From Hyphomicrobium zavarzinii ATCC 27496 (GTDB lineage Bacteria; Pseudomonadota; Alphaproteobacteria; Rhizobiales; Hyphomicrobiaceae), in NCBI RefSeq assembly GCF_000383415.1, contig NZ_KB911257.1, positions 534,558 to 598,557 of the forward strand: a DNA stretch of 64,000 nucleotides, written 5' to 3'. A model generated the notes under the pieces. That model was not told where the DNA came from, did not search any database, and saw only the letters and a program-made list of their open reading frames with translations. The first letter of the stretch is position 1, and every line of letters begins with the position of its first letter. Below, piece after piece: positions 30,670 to 40,736 of this stretch. Position numbers and translations under genes: made by a program.

Positions 30670-31587
30670 ATGGATGTTGCAGTCAAAGCCAAGCCGGCCG
30701 TTAGACCGGTCCCGGTCATCAAGCAGGTCGGTGTGATCGGCGCGGGCCAGATGGGCAGCGGCATCACGCACGTCATCGCGCTCGGAAAGTACGATGTGCT
30801 GCTGACCGATGTCCGCAAGGAAGCGGTCGACAAGGCGATCTCGACGATCGAGAAGAATCTTGGCCGTCAGGTGGCCAAGGGCGTCGTCAACGAAGCCGAC
30901 ATGAAGGCGGCGCTCGGTCGTATCCAGTTCGCGCCGAACCTCGACGCGCTCGGCGACTGCGATCTCGTGATCGAGGCGGCCACGGAGGATGAGTCGGTCA
31001 AGCGGCGCATCTTCCAGGAGTTGTGCCCGAAGCTGAAGCCGTCCGCGCTGCTTGCGACCAACACGTCGTCGCTTTCGATCACGCGGCTCGCCTCCACCAC
31101 GGACCGGCCCGAGCACTTTATCGGCATGCATTTCATGAATCCGGTGCCGCTGATGGAGCTTGTGGAGCTGATCCGCGGCATTGCCACCGAGGACGACGTG
31201 TTCGGCGTGGCGCGCACGTTCGTGGAGAGCCTGGGCAAGACCACGGCCGTCTCCGAAGATTTCCCGGCGTTCATCGTCAATCGCATTCTGCTGCCGATGA
31301 TCAACGAGGCCGTCTACACGCTGTATGAAGGCGTCGGCACGGTCGAGGGGATCGACAAGGCGATGCGGCTTGGCGCGCACCATCCCATGGGGCCGCTCGA
31401 GCTGGCCGACTTCATCGGCCTCGACACGTGCCTCGCGGTGATGCAGGTGCTGTACGAAGGGCTGTCGGACTCCAAGTATCGTCCCTGTCCGCTGCTCGTG
31501 AAGTATGTCGAGGCAGGCTGGCTCGGCCGCAAGACGAACCGCGGGTTCTACGACTATCGCGGCGAGAAGCCGGTTCCGACGCGCTGA
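30670..31587 (+). CDS. 3-hydroxybutyryl-CoA dehydrogenase
   Basis: A 305-residue NAD(P)-dependent dehydrogenase. Seen: GVIGAGQMGSGITHVIA (Rossmann GxGxxG), TNTSSLSITRLAS, HFIGMHFMNPVPLMELVELI with the catalytic His, and the C-terminal GVGTVEGIDKAMRLGAHHPM and GRKTNRGFYDY. The single-domain form of this length is typical of 3-hydroxybutyryl-CoA dehydrogenase (Hbd/PaaH type). It could serve butyrate, poly-hydroxybutyrate or ethylmalonyl-CoA metabolism. ATG 30670 begins MDVAVKAKP. Confidence 0.92.
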   Translation: MDVAVKAKPAVRPVPVIKQVGVIGAGQMGSGITHVIALGKYDVLLTDVRKEAVDKAISTIEKNLGRQVAKGVVNEADMKAALGRIQFAPNLDALGDCDLVIEAATEDESVKRRIFQELCPKLKPSALLATNTSSLSITRLASTTDRPEHFIGMHFMNPVPLMELVELIRGIATEDDVFGVARTFVESLGKTTAVSEDFPAFIVNRILLPMINEAVYTLYEGVGTVEGIDKAMRLGAHHPMGPLELADFIGLDTCLAVMQVLYEGLSDSKYRPCPLLVKYVEAGWLGRKTNRGFYDYRGEKPVPTR

Positions 31588-31605
31588 TCCGCGCGGGCAT
31601 TCGCC

Positions 31606-32364
31606 ATGACACAGGCGGGGAAAGTGGCGGTGGTGACCGGCGCCGGAAGCGGCATCGGCCGTGCGGTTGCCGTCGCGCTGTTCAACGCGGGCTTCGACGT
31701 GGTGCTCGCCGGGCGCCGTCAAGCCGCGCTCGACGAGACGCTCGATGCGTGCACCGCCCGCCCGGGACGCAAGCTCGCGGTCGCCACGGACGTCGCCGAT
31801 GAAGCGGCCGTCCTGCGCCTCTTCCAAAAAACCGAAGAGGCCTTCGGGCGGGTCGATGTGCTGTTCAACAATGCCGGCATCTCGGCGCCGGCCGTTACCA
31901 TCGACGAGCTTCCTTTTGAGAGATGGAAAGCGGTTGTCGGCGTCAATCTGACCGGGGCCTTCCTCTGCGCGCAAGCGGCGTTTCGAATGATGCGGCGGCA
32001 GATGCCGCGGGGCGGGCGCATCATCAACAACGGCTCGATCTCGGCGGTGACGCCACGCCCCTTCTCCGCGCCCTATACCTCGACCAAGCACGCGATCACG
32101 GGGCTCACCAAGTCTCTCTCGCTCGACGGGCGCGCTTTCGATATCGCCTGCTCGCAGATCGATATCGGGAATGCGGAAACCGAGATGACGGAGCCGATGG
32201 CGCGCGGTGTGTTTCAGGCCGACGGCAGCGTGAAGCCAGAGCCGCGGTTCGATCTCGCCCATGTGGCCGATGCGGTCGTCTACATGGCCAGCCTTCCGCT
32301 CGATGCCAACGTTCAATTCATGACGCTGATGGCCACAAAGATGCCCTTTGTCGGGAGAGGATGA
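31606..32364 (+). CDS. Short-chain dehydrogenase/reductase
   Basis: A 252-residue classical SDR. Seen: [17 protein letters not shown] (cofactor loop), [11 protein letters not shown] (NNAG), [25 protein letters not shown] with the catalytic Ser and the YxxxK pair. The substrate cannot be told. It lies 18 bases after the hydroxybutyryl-CoA dehydrogenase gene, so probably the same transcript. Confidence 0.88.
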   Translation: MTQAGKVAVVTGAGSGIGRAVAVALFNAGFDVVLAGRRQAALDETLDACTARPGRKLAVATDVADEAAVLRLFQKTEEAFGRVDVLFNNAGISAPAVTIDELPFERWKAVVGVNLTGAFLCAQAAFRMMRRQMPRGGRIINNGSISAVTPRPFSAPYTSTKHAITGLTKSLSLDGRAFDIACSQIDIGNAETEMTEPMARGVFQADGSVKPEPRFDLAHVADAVVYMASLPLDANVQFMTLMATKMPFVGRG

Positions 32365-32488
32365 GGTTTCAGGGGGCGATTGGGCACCTACGGTTGCGCG
32401 CATTCCGCGGTTCAAATAGATCTTGCTGGGTCTCTTTGAAGGGTCGCGCAGCCGTTGATCGTCGCGCCAACAGGGGGAAACGGGCGGG

Positions 32489-32875
32489 ATGCTCTCAAAC
32501 ATCGGCAGGATATGCTTTCGGCTGCTGGCCCCGTGCGCGTTGGTCGCGCTCGGCGGTTGCGCATCGATGCAGGATCTCGCCGGTATTCCCCGCGCCGGGT
32601 ATCAACCCGACGGAACCTATCTGGTGAGCGAGGACGAAGAGAAGCTGGCGTGCCGGCAGATCAAGGATCGCCTCGACATCCTGAGCCTTCAGATCAAGAG
32701 CTTACCCGCCAGGGCGGCGGTGGAAGAACGGAGCCGGCCGACGACGGTGGGCGCCGCGCTTGGCCGCATGTTCGGCGGGCCGGGTGACGGGCTCAAGGCG
32801 ACGAGTGATTTCCAGCGCGCCACCGCCGAGAGCGACGCGCTTCATGCTCTCGCCGCGAAGAAGCAGTGCGTTTGA
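32489..32875 (+). CDS. Small lipoprotein, function unknown
   Basis: A 128-residue protein with a lipoprotein signal peptide ending in the lipobox ALGGC (cysteine at residue 24). The mature part has two cysteines (LACRQIKDRL, KKQCV), which could form a disulfide, and a helical middle. I do not recognise a named family. It stands alone between the SDR and the convergent PepSY gene. Confidence 0.7.
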   Translation: MLSNIGRICFRLLAPCALVALGGCASMQDLAGIPRAGYQPDGTYLVSEDEEKLACRQIKDRLDILSLQIKSLPARAAVEERSRPTTVGAALGRMFGGPGDGLKATSDFQRATAESDALHALAAKKQCV

Positions 32876-33019
32876 GGCCTCTGCTTTTCTTGCGTTCGCG
32901 GCGGGTGAAACAAAAAGGGCGGGCGTCCTTGTGAGACGGCCCGCCAGAGTCTGAAATCGGCTCCATGAATTTCCGGCTTTTGCCAGGGGCGCGGAGAGGC
33001 CTTCAGGAGCGTCCGAGGC

Positions 33020-33286
33020 TTAGTCCTCGAGCTCGCGCTTCACGATGTGGCCGCCGCGGATATCGACGTCATAGACGCGGCCGTTGGCATGGCGGGCATC
33101 GTCGACCTCCCACTTTCCGTCATCGCGCTCGATCTTGCGCCAGGAGACGAAGCCGTTGGCGCTGAGGACGGCCTCGACGCGGGCGCGCTCGGCAGGGTTC
33201 GGCGGGCGGTCGCCGGCGGAAGCGGAAGAGGCAAGCGCTGCCGTGGCGAGGGCGGGCACTGCGAGGGCCAGCATCAATTTCTGCAT
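33020..33286 (-). CDS. PepSY-domain secreted protein, last gene of the two-component operon
   Basis: An 88-residue protein. Signal peptide MQKLMLALAVPALATAALAS, then a single PepSY-like unit: RVEAVLSANGFVSWRKIERDDGKWEVDDARHANGRVYDVDI. ATG 33286 starts at the signal peptide; a longer frame to 33376 lacks one. It follows the histidine kinase gene on the same strand. PepSY proteins are thought to bind or modulate envelope enzymes. Confidence 0.78.
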   Translation of the reverse strand: MQKLMLALAVPALATAALASSASAGDRPPNPAERARVEAVLSANGFVSWRKIERDDGKWEVDDARHANGRVYDVDIRGGHIVKRELED

Positions 33287-33467
33287 ATTCAATCTCTTTC
33301 TCTTCAAACGTTGGCGTTTGGCCGCGTGCGGTTGGGAAGCCTCAGAAACCGCGCACGACGTTTTCGACAGACACAAACTAGGAGATCGCCCCTGACGGCC
33401 CCCTGATGGGCTCTGTCAGCGAATTGTCAGGCGGATGTCGATGGACTTGCCGAGGCCGGTGCGGAGG

Positions 33468-34829
33468 TCAGGATCTGCGCGGGGCGGTTTCGAAGCTCAG
33501 GGTCGCCGTGAGGCCCGGATTTGCGTTTTTCAGGGTCAGCGTGCCGCCCCAGGAGTCGACGATGTCCGTCACGATGGCGAGGCCGAGGCCCGCGCCCGAT
33601 CCGCGCTCGTCGAGGCGTCCACCGCGGCGGAGCGCTTCGGCCAAGTGCCCCTCGGGGATGCCTTGCCCGTCGTCGGTGACCGAAAGGGTAATGCAGGTGC
33701 CGTCGCGGCGGGCGGTTATGGTGACGGCGTGGCGTGCGTGGCGCGCGGCATTCTCGATCAGGTTGCCCATGGCTTCCGACAGGTCGTCGCGATCGATGGG
33801 CGCGTTGAGGCCGGCAGGGACGTCCACGATCCAGTCGAGGCGCTCGCCGTCGGGGGTGCGCTGGACGACGCGGATCACCTGCTCGATGGCTGTCGCGACG
33901 CTGGTCTCCGCGCTCCGGTTGGGGGCAGCGAGGCGCGCGCGCGCCAATTCACGCTCGACGGTTCTCTGCATGGTGCGGGTGACCGTCGAGAGATTGAGAG
34001 CGACGTCCGTCTGTCCGCCTTTGGCCAAGCGCTCGATTTCAGTCTGCAGAACCTGCAGCGGCGTTCTGAGGCCGTGGGCCAAGTCTCCGGCTCGGCTCTT
34101 GGCGCGGGCGAGCTCGGCGTCGCGCGCGTCGATCAGATCGTCGATCTCGTGGGCGAGCGGGCGAACCTCGTCGGGAAAGCTCGATCCGAGGCGCTTGCTC
34201 TTACCGGAGCGGATGGCGGCAAGTTGCGTGCGGACTGCGGCTAGGGGCTTCAATCCGATGGTCACCCAGATCCAGGTCGCGGCGAGGAGAAGCGCGCCGA
34301 TGATAGCCAGGAGGGGCGTGAGATCGACGGCAAACTCGCGGACGGCGTTGGAGATCTCCGCCGCGTCCCAGGCCACCGCGATGCGTGCCGTGCCGCCGCC
34401 CATGCGCGGAGGAAGCTCGATACGGCGTTGCAGGAGGTAGAGCTGGGCTTTCGCGGGGCCGACGATGTGGTGATGGTGGATCTGGTCGTCGACGTTCGGC
34501 TCCGCGGGAAGCGCCAGCTCCGAATCCCACAGCGAGCGTGAGCGGAGCACTGTTCCGCTCTCTTCGTGCACGATCTGCCAATAGAGGCCGGAGAGGGGGA
34601 CGTCGAAGCGAGGATCGGCGGGAGACGTCTGAAGCCGGATGCCGCCTTCGGGCGCGGGCTCGAGATGCGCGGTGAGCTGGTTGAGGTAGACGGTCAGCTC
34701 GGCGTCGATGCGCCGCTCGACGTGCCGTTCGAAGAGAACGGTCAGGCCGTAGGCAGCGAGCGCGAGCGCGATAGCGGTCGAGACGGCGCCCGCCAGCAGA
34801 AGCCTGAGGCGCAGCGAGCCGAGTCTCAT
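33468..34829 (-). CDS. Sensor histidine kinase
   Basis: A 453-residue inner-membrane kinase. Seen: TM1 near the N-terminus (LLLAGAVSTAIALALAAYGL), a periplasmic region containing LPAEPNVDDQIHHHHIVG, TM2 around 180-200 (LLAIIGALLLAATWIWVTIG), a HAMP-like segment, the phospho-accepting His in DLAHGLRTPLQVL, an N-box (MGNLIENAARHARH), and GSGAGLGLAIVTDIV. The His-rich periplasmic loop (HHHH) may mean it senses a metal; that is inference. It overlaps the response regulator gene by 4 bases. Confidence 0.92.
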   Translation of the reverse strand: MRLGSLRLRLLLAGAVSTAIALALAAYGLTVLFERHVERRIDAELTVYLNQLTAHLEPAPEGGIRLQTSPADPRFDVPLSGLYWQIVHEESGTVLRSRSLWDSELALPAEPNVDDQIHHHHIVGPAKAQLYLLQRRIELPPRMGGGTARIAVAWDAAEISNAVREFAVDLTPLLAIIGALLLAATWIWVTIGLKPLAAVRTQLAAIRSGKSKRLGSSFPDEVRPLAHEIDDLIDARDAELARAKSRAGDLAHGLRTPLQVLQTEIERLAKGGQTDVALNLSTVTRTMQRTVERELARARLAAPNRSAETSVATAIEQVIRVVQRTPDGERLDWIVDVPAGLNAPIDRDDLSEAMGNLIENAARHARHAVTITARRDGTCITLSVTDDGQGIPEGHLAEALRRGGRLDERGSGAGLGLAIVTDIVDSWGGTLTLKNANPGLTATLSFETAPRRS

Positions 34830-35491
34830 TCGGGGGCGCCTGCAACCATGTAGCCGAACCCGCGCCGTGTCTGGATGACGTCTGCGCCGAGCTTCTTGCG
34901 CAGGCGCGTGACGACGGCTTCGAGCGCGTTGGCGTCTCGTGCGTCGTCGTCGCCGTAGAGGTGCTCGATCAGCTCACCGGGGGAGACGACGCGTCCCTTG
35001 TGATGCAGCAGGTAAGCGACGAGGCGATATTCGAGCGGAGAGATCGCGACGTTCGTGCCGTTCACGAGGACGCGCATCTGGCGCGTGTCGATGGAGATCG
35101 GACCCGACTCGATGACCGGCGACGCGTGGCCGGCCGCGCGGCGGATGAGGGCACGCACGCGCGCCATCAGCTCCTCGATCTGAAACGGCTTTGCGAGGTA
35201 ATCGTCGGCGCCGGCGTCGATGCCCTCCACGCGCTCCGGCCAAGCGCCCCGCGCGGTGAGGATCAGCACCGGCATCTGCCGCCCGGCGGTGCGCCAGCGC
35301 TTGAGGACCGCGAGGCCGTCCATCTTGGGGAGGCCGAGGTCGAGCACCACGAGATCAAAGTCCTCGGTGTCGCCCAGAAACCAGGCTTCCTCTCCGTCGG
35401 CCGCGATGCGTGGCTGATAGCCGGAAGCCGCGAGCGCGGCGGAAATGCCGGATGCGATCTGCGGCTCGTCCTCGACCACGAGAATACGCAT
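34826..35491 (-). CDS. OmpR/PhoB-type response regulator
   Basis: A 221-residue two-domain regulator. Receiver domain with EDEP, phospho-accepting D51 in LVVLDLGLPKMDG, and KPF; C-terminal winged-helix domain with SPLEYRLVAYLLHHKGRVV and VVTRLRKKLGADVIQTRRGFGYMV-type ending (RRGFGYM). Its start overlaps the stop of the upstream PepSY gene by one base. It is likely the partner of the adjacent kinase. Confidence 0.95.
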   Translation of the reverse strand: MRILVVEDEPQIASGISAALAASGYQPRIAADGEEAWFLGDTEDFDLVVLDLGLPKMDGLAVLKRWRTAGRQMPVLILTARGAWPERVEGIDAGADDYLAKPFQIEELMARVRALIRRAAGHASPVIESGPISIDTRQMRVLVNGTNVAISPLEYRLVAYLLHHKGRVVSPGELIEHLYGDDDARDANALEAVVTRLRKKLGADVIQTRRGFGYMVAGAPE

Positions 35492-35820
35492 CAGTCGTCG
35501 TCCTCGATGCTCAGGATCTCGCCGGTCGCTGCATCGACGTCGACTTCCTTCAGCCGTCCGGCGGAATCGATGACGTCGAATTCATAGACGAAGCGGCCGC
35601 CCTTCTCGACGTCCAGCTCGACGCCCAGGATCTTGCCCGGCAGCTTCGGTTTCACCTGCTCCGTTATGTCGGACAGGGATTTGATACGGCCTTCGAGCAG
35701 AGCCTTGCGGGCCAGGGCCTGATCGCGCGCGTCGTTGTCGGCGTGGGCCGCTGGGGCCGCTACGACGAGGGACAGCGCCAAAAATAGCGCGTGAGAGGGT
35801 GTGGTTCGAGACAGTCTCAT
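35491..35820 (-). CDS. PepSY-domain secreted protein, first gene of the two-component operon
   Basis: A 109-residue protein with a signal peptide (ALFLALSLVVAAPAAHA) and a PepSY domain: KLPGKILGVELDVEKGGRFV, YEFDVIDSAGRLKEVDVDAA, TGEILSIEDDD. It is the first gene of PepSY - regulator - kinase - PepSY, all with overlapping or close junctions. Confidence 0.85.
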   Translation of the reverse strand: MRLSRTTPSHALFLALSLVVAAPAAHADNDARDQALARKALLEGRIKSLSDITEQVKPKLPGKILGVELDVEKGGRFVYEFDVIDSAGRLKEVDVDAATGEILSIEDDD

Positions 35821-35958
35821 AGGGGCGATTTATGCACGTTTTCTGCTGACAAACCGCTGACAGCGGCCATCAGCGAGGGATCAGCGGGGTTGAGCGAGGA
35901 TGCGTCGACCGGACGACATCTGCGTCCGGTCGCATACAACATAAACGGAGATGATCCT

Positions 35959-36234
35959 ATGAAGAAGCTGTTGGCCGTGTCGGCCCTGTCTCTCGCTCTC
36001 GCCGCACCCGCGTTCGCCGGCGACGACTACACCGGGCCGCTGAATGTGCCGCGTGATCAGTGGCTTTCGATCTCGGACGTGATCAAGAAGATCGAGGGGC
36101 AGGGCTACAAGGTGCACGAGATCGAGGCGGACGACGGCGCCTACGAGTTCGAAGGCACCAACGCAGACGGCGTTCGGGTGGAAGCGCACGTTCATCCGGC
36201 GACCGGCGAGATCCTGAAGGGCTATCGCGACTGA
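35959..36234 (+). CDS. PepSY-domain secreted protein, divergent from the two-component operon
   Basis: A 91-residue protein: signal peptide MKKLLAVSALSLALAAPAFA and a PepSY unit ISDVIKKIEGQGYKVHEIEA...EGTNADGVRVEAHV HPATGEILKGYRD region. GGAG lies 9 bases before the ATG. It is divergent from the PepSY/regulator operon with a 138-base shared promoter region, so it is a plausible target of that regulator. Confidence 0.85.
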   Translation: MKKLLAVSALSLALAAPAFAGDDYTGPLNVPRDQWLSISDVIKKIEGQGYKVHEIEADDGAYEFEGTNADGVRVEAHVHPATGEILKGYRD

Positions 36235-36299
36235 AGTCCGCGGATATGGTTTGCTCCGGCGGCATCGGACCGCCGGAGCCCGGTCTCAGAAGATCTCTT

Positions 36300-36602
36300 T
36301 CATCCGCGGCGCTTGCGCGTTGCCGCGGCCTTACGGGCAGAGGCCGATCTTGCGGCTGCCGGGCGCGCGGCTGATGCTTTGCCGCCGAGCTTTCCGCCCT
36401 TGTGGGCCGCGGGATTTCCGGTCGATCGGCCGCGGCCCGAGCCGCCGGGTTTCTTGTCGCCGCCGTCGTCCTTGTTGACGGTTGCCCACGCGCGGCGCTC
36501 GGCTTCCTTCTTCTTCACGCCCCGCTTCTCGTATCCCTTGGCGATGTGGTCAGCCTTGCGCTCCTGCTTGACGGTATACTTGCTCTTGTCTCCTTGCGGC
36601 AT
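36300..36602 (-). CDS. Small Lys/Arg-rich protein
   Basis: A 100-residue, very basic protein. The N-terminal half (GDKSKYTVKQERKADHIAKG, YEKRGVKKKEAERRAWATVN) is helical; the C-terminal half is low-complexity Gly/Ala/Arg/Lys. Similar proteins are often labelled plasmid-stabilisation-like, a label without known biochemistry. ATG 36602 (MPQGDKSK) is preferred to 36620. Nucleic-acid binding is a guess from charge. Confidence 0.65.
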   Translation of the reverse strand: MPQGDKSKYTVKQERKADHIAKGYEKRGVKKKEAERRAWATVNKDDGGDKKPGGSGRGRSTGNPAAHKGGKLGGKASAARPAAARSASARKAAATRKRRG

Positions 36603-36817
36603 GATGTCCTCCATGGCCACAGACGCTCATCAAGAACATCGGCTTTGCGGTTCGGTTCCGCCTGAGCTTGCGCCTGCTCTTCCGAGGCGACTCGCTGCTT
36701 TGGTCTAGGGTGCCGGTTTTGATGTTGCTCTCCGCTCCGTAGACCGCCAAACGTAGCGGCGTGACGCCATCGTCAGATGGCCGCTCGATTCACATCTTGG
36801 ATACGAGGCCGGAACGA

Positions 36818-38422
36818 ATGACAGAGACCTTTCGTGTGCTCATCGCGGATCCGATTCACGAGGACGGGCGCAAGCTGCTCGAGTCGAGCGACAAGCTTTC
36901 CGTCAATGTCGCAACCGGGCTCGACGAGGCCGGGCTCATCGCCTGCATCGGGCGTTACGATGCGCTTATCGTACGCTCAAAAACGCGCGTCACAGCGCCG
37001 GTCATTGCGGCTGGAACTTCGCTCAAGGTGATCGGGCGAGCTGGTATCGGCGTCGACAACATCGATGTGCCTGCCGCGACGGAACGCGGCATCGTTGTAT
37101 TCAACACACCCGACGCCAACGCGACGACGACCGCAGAGCTGACCATCGCTCATCTTCTTTCGCTCAGCCGTCATTTGCCGCAAGCCGATCGCTCCGTGCG
37201 GCGCGGTGAGTGGCAGCCCACGCGCTATGTCGGCGCGGAGCTTGCAGGCAAGACTATCGGCGTCATCGGTTTTGGCACCATCGGGCGGCTGGTTGCGGCG
37301 CGATGCTCGGGCCTCAAGATGCAGGTGTGGGCCTACGACCCGTTCGTTTCTCCGGAAATCCTGGCGCAGTCGGGTGCGGAGCCGCGGGAGCTCGACGCCT
37401 TGCTCTCGGGCGCGGACTACGTGACACTGCATTGTCCGTTGATCGATAAGACGCGCAATCTCATCGATCAGAGCCGCATCGCGAAGATGAAGCACGGCGC
37501 ACGCCTTATCAATTGCGCACGGGGCGGGCTGGTCGACGAGACGGCGCTGTTCGAAGCCTTGCAGAGCGGGCATCTGGCAGGCGCGGCGCTCGACGTGTTC
37601 GTGAAGGAGCCGCCGAAGGATTCGCCGTTGCTCAGCCTCGACAGCGTGGTCGTTACGCCGCATCTCGGCGCGTCGACCGAGGAGGCGCAACAGGCCGTGA
37701 GCGTCAAGATCGCGGAGGACATCGCCCGCTTCCTGACGAGCGGGGCCGCCGAGACGGCCGTCAACCTGCCGCGCATCTCGAGCGAGCAGTTCAACCGCAC
37801 GCGGCCCTATCAGGAGTTGGCGCATGCGCTAGGCCGGCTCGTGGGCTCGCTCAGCCACGGACCCATCAGTGAGCTGGTGGTGCGGCTCTATGGTAGTGTG
37901 GCGGAGCTCGATGCGCGCCCCATTACGGCGGAAGCGCTCGTCGGACTGCTCGACAAGCGCCTCGCGGGGCCAGTCAATCGGGTGAATGCCACGCATCTTG
38001 CCCGCGCGCAGGGCATCGAGGTGCGGGAGTCGCGCTCGGAGCTTGCCCGGGATTACGTGTCGCTCGTGGAAATCAGCGCCGTGACCAAGACGGCGACGAC
38101 GACGGTTGCGGGCACGCTACTCGGCGGGCGGCTGCCGCGCCTCGTGCGGATCGATGCCTACGATGTCGAGGCCGTGCCAAAGGGACATTTCATCTTCACA
38201 CGTCACCTGGACCGGCCGGGTGTGGTGGGCGCGCTCGGCGGCATTCTGGCGCGTGAGGCGATCAATATCTCGCGTATGCATGTGGGTATCGACGGGGCCG
38301 GCGCCGGAGGGCAGGACCACGCCATCGCGCTCATCAGCATCTCGGCGCCGCTTGCGGACGCAGCGCTTGCCGAGATTCAGGCATTGCCAGCGGTGGCGCA
38401 GGTCGTAACCTTCGAGCTTTGA
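36818..38422 (+). CDS. serA: D-3-phosphoglycerate dehydrogenase, long form
   Basis: A 534-residue enzyme for the first step of serine synthesis. Seen: substrate-domain [29 protein letters not shown], the NAD-binding [38 protein letters not shown], and [14 protein letters not shown]. After residue ~320 come the ASB domain and a C-terminal ACT domain ([18 protein letters not shown]), the form seen in alphaproteobacteria. ATG 36818 starts [11 protein letters not shown]. serC follows, so both serine-pathway steps are together. Confidence 0.95.
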   Translation: MTETFRVLIADPIHEDGRKLLESSDKLSVNVATGLDEAGLIACIGRYDALIVRSKTRVTAPVIAAGTSLKVIGRAGIGVDNIDVPAATERGIVVFNTPDANATTTAELTIAHLLSLSRHLPQADRSVRRGEWQPTRYVGAELAGKTIGVIGFGTIGRLVAARCSGLKMQVWAYDPFVSPEILAQSGAEPRELDALLSGADYVTLHCPLIDKTRNLIDQSRIAKMKHGARLINCARGGLVDETALFEALQSGHLAGAALDVFVKEPPKDSPLLSLDSVVVTPHLGASTEEAQQAVSVKIAEDIARFLTSGAAETAVNLPRISSEQFNRTRPYQELAHALGRLVGSLSHGPISELVVRLYGSVAELDARPITAEALVGLLDKRLAGPVNRVNATHLARAQGIEVRESRSELARDYVSLVEISAVTKTATTTVAGTLLGGRLPRLVRIDAYDVEAVPKGHFIFTRHLDRPGVVGALGGILAREAINISRMHVGIDGAGAGGQDHAIALISISAPLADAALAEIQALPAVAQVVTFEL

Positions 38423-38468
38423 TCGTTCGCTGCCTCCAGATTTTCATCGAAACCGGATCGCTTGCCTC

Positions 38469-39632
38469 ATGACGCTTTCGAAGCCTTCTCAGCGCCCCTC
38501 GAACCCGCGTTTCTCCTCAGGGCCTTGTGCCAAGCGTCCCGGGTGGAATCCGGACGCGATCGGGGATGCGTTTCTGGGCCGATCTCATCGCTCGAAGGAG
38601 GGCAAGGCGCGCCTCAAGCTCGCGATCAGCAAAACGCGCGAGCTGCTGGGCCTGCCGGCCGACTATCACATCGGCATCATGCCGGGCTCCGATACGGGTG
38701 CGTTCGAAGCGGCGCTGTGGTCGCTCTTGGGCGCGCGGGGCGTGGATGTGCTGGCATGGGAGAGCTTCGGCAAAGGTTGGGTCACCGACATCGTCAAGCA
38801 TCTTCGCGTCGAGGACGTGCGCGTGATCGAGGCGGACTATGGCGCGCTTCCCGATCTCGGCGCGGTCGATTTTTCGCGCGATGTCGTGTTCACCTGGAAC
38901 GGGACGACGTCCGGCGTGCGCGTTCCCGATGGCCGCTGGATTGCGGATAATCGCGAAGGGTTGACGCTGATCGACGCGACGAGCGCGATCTTCGCGCAGC
39001 CGATCGATTGGGCGAAGGCGGACGTGGTCACCTATTCCTGGCAGAAGGTGCTGGGCGGGGAAGGTGCGCACGGCATGCTGATCCTGAGCCCGCGCGCCGT
39101 TGCGCGGCTTGAGAGCCATACGCCAGCCTGGCCGCTGCCGAAGCTGTTCCGCCTCGTGAAGAAGGGTAAGGTCGATGCGGCGATCTTCGAGGGCGAGACG
39201 ATCAACACGCCATCGATGCTATGCGTCGAGGATTATCTGGATGCGCTGGCCTGGGCCGAAACCGTTGGCGGCCTGCAGGGCTTGATGGCGCGGGCAAACG
39301 CCAATGCAGGTGTGCTGTTCGACTGGATCGCGCGGACGCCGTGGGTCGCCAATCTGGCGATCGATCCGGCAACGCGGTCCAACACGTCAGTCTGCCTCAA
39401 GATCGTCGATCCCGAGGTCCTGGCGCTTCCCGCTGCCGAGCAGGCGGCCTTCGTGAAGGCGCTGGCACTGCGGCTCGAGGCGGAAGGCGTGGCCTTCGAC
39501 ATCGGCTCCTATCGCGATGCGCCGCCGGGTCTCAGGATCTGGACGGGTGCCACGGTGGAGACGGGTGATCTCGTAGCGCTCACGCCCTGGCTCGACTGGG
39601 CCTTCTCGGCAGGCAAGGAAAAGCTCAGGTAG
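38469..39632 (+). CDS. serC: Phosphoserine aminotransferase
   Basis: A 387-residue PLP enzyme of the archaeal/alphaproteobacterial-type SerC group. Seen: [13 protein letters not shown] at the N-terminus, [33 protein letters not shown], and [17 protein letters not shown] with the PLP-binding Lys. It converts 3-phosphohydroxypyruvate to phosphoserine. It begins 46 bases after serA. Confidence 0.95.
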   Translation: MTLSKPSQRPSNPRFSSGPCAKRPGWNPDAIGDAFLGRSHRSKEGKARLKLAISKTRELLGLPADYHIGIMPGSDTGAFEAALWSLLGARGVDVLAWESFGKGWVTDIVKHLRVEDVRVIEADYGALPDLGAVDFSRDVVFTWNGTTSGVRVPDGRWIADNREGLTLIDATSAIFAQPIDWAKADVVTYSWQKVLGGEGAHGMLILSPRAVARLESHTPAWPLPKLFRLVKKGKVDAAIFEGETINTPSMLCVEDYLDALAWAETVGGLQGLMARANANAGVLFDWIARTPWVANLAIDPATRSNTSVCLKIVDPEVLALPAAEQAAFVKALALRLEAEGVAFDIGSYRDAPPGLRIWTGATVETGDLVALTPWLDWAFSAGKEKLR

Positions 39633-39646
39633 GACGTTACGCGATC

Positions 39647-40573
39647 TCAGAAGGTCGCTTCCAAGCTGACTTTCAGCGTGGTGTCCGGCGTCGTGCTGTT
39701 GAGGCCGAACAAGGCGCCGATGCCGAGCACGACCTCGGAGCCTTCGTCGTCGTCCCTCTTCTCCGTGGTGTCTCGCGTGGCGCAGAAGTCGGGGCCCAAA
39801 GACCAGTAGACGACCGGTCCGATGCGATGCTGGTCGAAGTCGCCGAACGAGGCCGCTTCCTCACTGGGCCCGCCGCTTCCGCCGATGCGATCCACGGTGC
39901 CATAGGCTTCCAGTGCAAGCTCGACGCTGTCGGACCAGTGGTATTTGAGCTGTGTGGCGTATCCGAAGTCGATCTTCTCGTCCTTCTCGCCGGCGTCGTT
40001 ACGCTCGCCGCCGAGGAACTTGATGAGCGTGGGGTTCAGGCTCAGGTGCCACGGGCCGCTCGCATATTCGAGGATCGGACCGGCATTGATCGTGCGCGAG
40101 CTGCCGCTTTCAGCGGATTGCTCGTACTCGACGACGACGCCGAGACTGAAGCCGTCGCCGCGGCGCGGGATCATGATCCAGATGACCTCGGCGGCGTATT
40201 CGTCGAGCTTGAGGTTCTCGTAGCCTTCCGCGTGGCGAAGCGTCTCGGGGTCTTCGCGCCGCTCCTTCTCGTACTCGACGCCTATACGCGTTTTCAGGAA
40301 CGGAGTAAGGCCGAATTCGAGCTCGAGTGCGTTGCGCTGGCGGGAGAGGGAGTTGTGGTCGGCTTCGAGCTCGCCGCTGGCGTCGCGTACCACCTTGCGC
40401 CGGGGGTTGCCGAAAGCGTACGCATTCTGGCTCTGAAACTCGATCTCGCCGGGCTCGGAGTTCAAGGTCTTGACCTCGAACTGCCCGACCGCAGGACCGG
40501 CGAAACTGGGCCAGCTCGCGAGCGACATGCCGCTCGCAATGAGGGCACACGTGGCTAATCTCTCTGGTCGCAT
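39647..40573 (-). CDS. Outer-membrane beta-barrel-like protein, function unknown
   Basis: About 308 residues with a signal peptide (LATCALIASGMSLASWPSFA) and alternating strand pattern with aromatic girdles: EFGLTPFLKTRIGVEYEKE, DGFSLGVVVEYEQSAESG, PWHLSLNPTLIKFLGG, YATQLKYHWSDSVELALEAY. It ends in Phe, as outer-membrane barrels do. Members of this type are uncharacterised. ATG 40573 after GGGGAG is preferred to 40588. Convergent with serC, 15 bases apart. Confidence 0.7.
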   Translation of the reverse strand: MRPERLATCALIASGMSLASWPSFAGPAVGQFEVKTLNSEPGEIEFQSQNAYAFGNPRRKVVRDASGELEADHNSLSRQRNALELEFGLTPFLKTRIGVEYEKERREDPETLRHAEGYENLKLDEYAAEVIWIMIPRRGDGFSLGVVVEYEQSAESGSSRTINAGPILEYASGPWHLSLNPTLIKFLGGERNDAGEKDEKIDFGYATQLKYHWSDSVELALEAYGTVDRIGGSGGPSEEAASFGDFDQHRIGPVVYWSLGPDFCATRDTTEKRDDDEGSEVVLGIGALFGLNSTTPDTTLKVSLEATF

Positions 40574-40736
40574 CGCTCCCCTACGCATCCCTTAATGGGG
40601 AAATTGTCCCGAGTTATTCGGGATTATCAGGCAATAACAAGGGAATTCTGACAGCTCGCTGACACCTGTGCGTTGTGCGACGCGAAAGCTGAGCGCGCGG
40701 TATGGCTTGGACTGTCAGGCGAAGCGGGCGAACCGT

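Noticed and set aside
30499-32502. 667-codon open frame antisense to the hydroxybutyryl-CoA dehydrogenase and SDR genes
   Set aside because: It spans two clear genes and a gap on the other strand, a typical GC-rich artefact.
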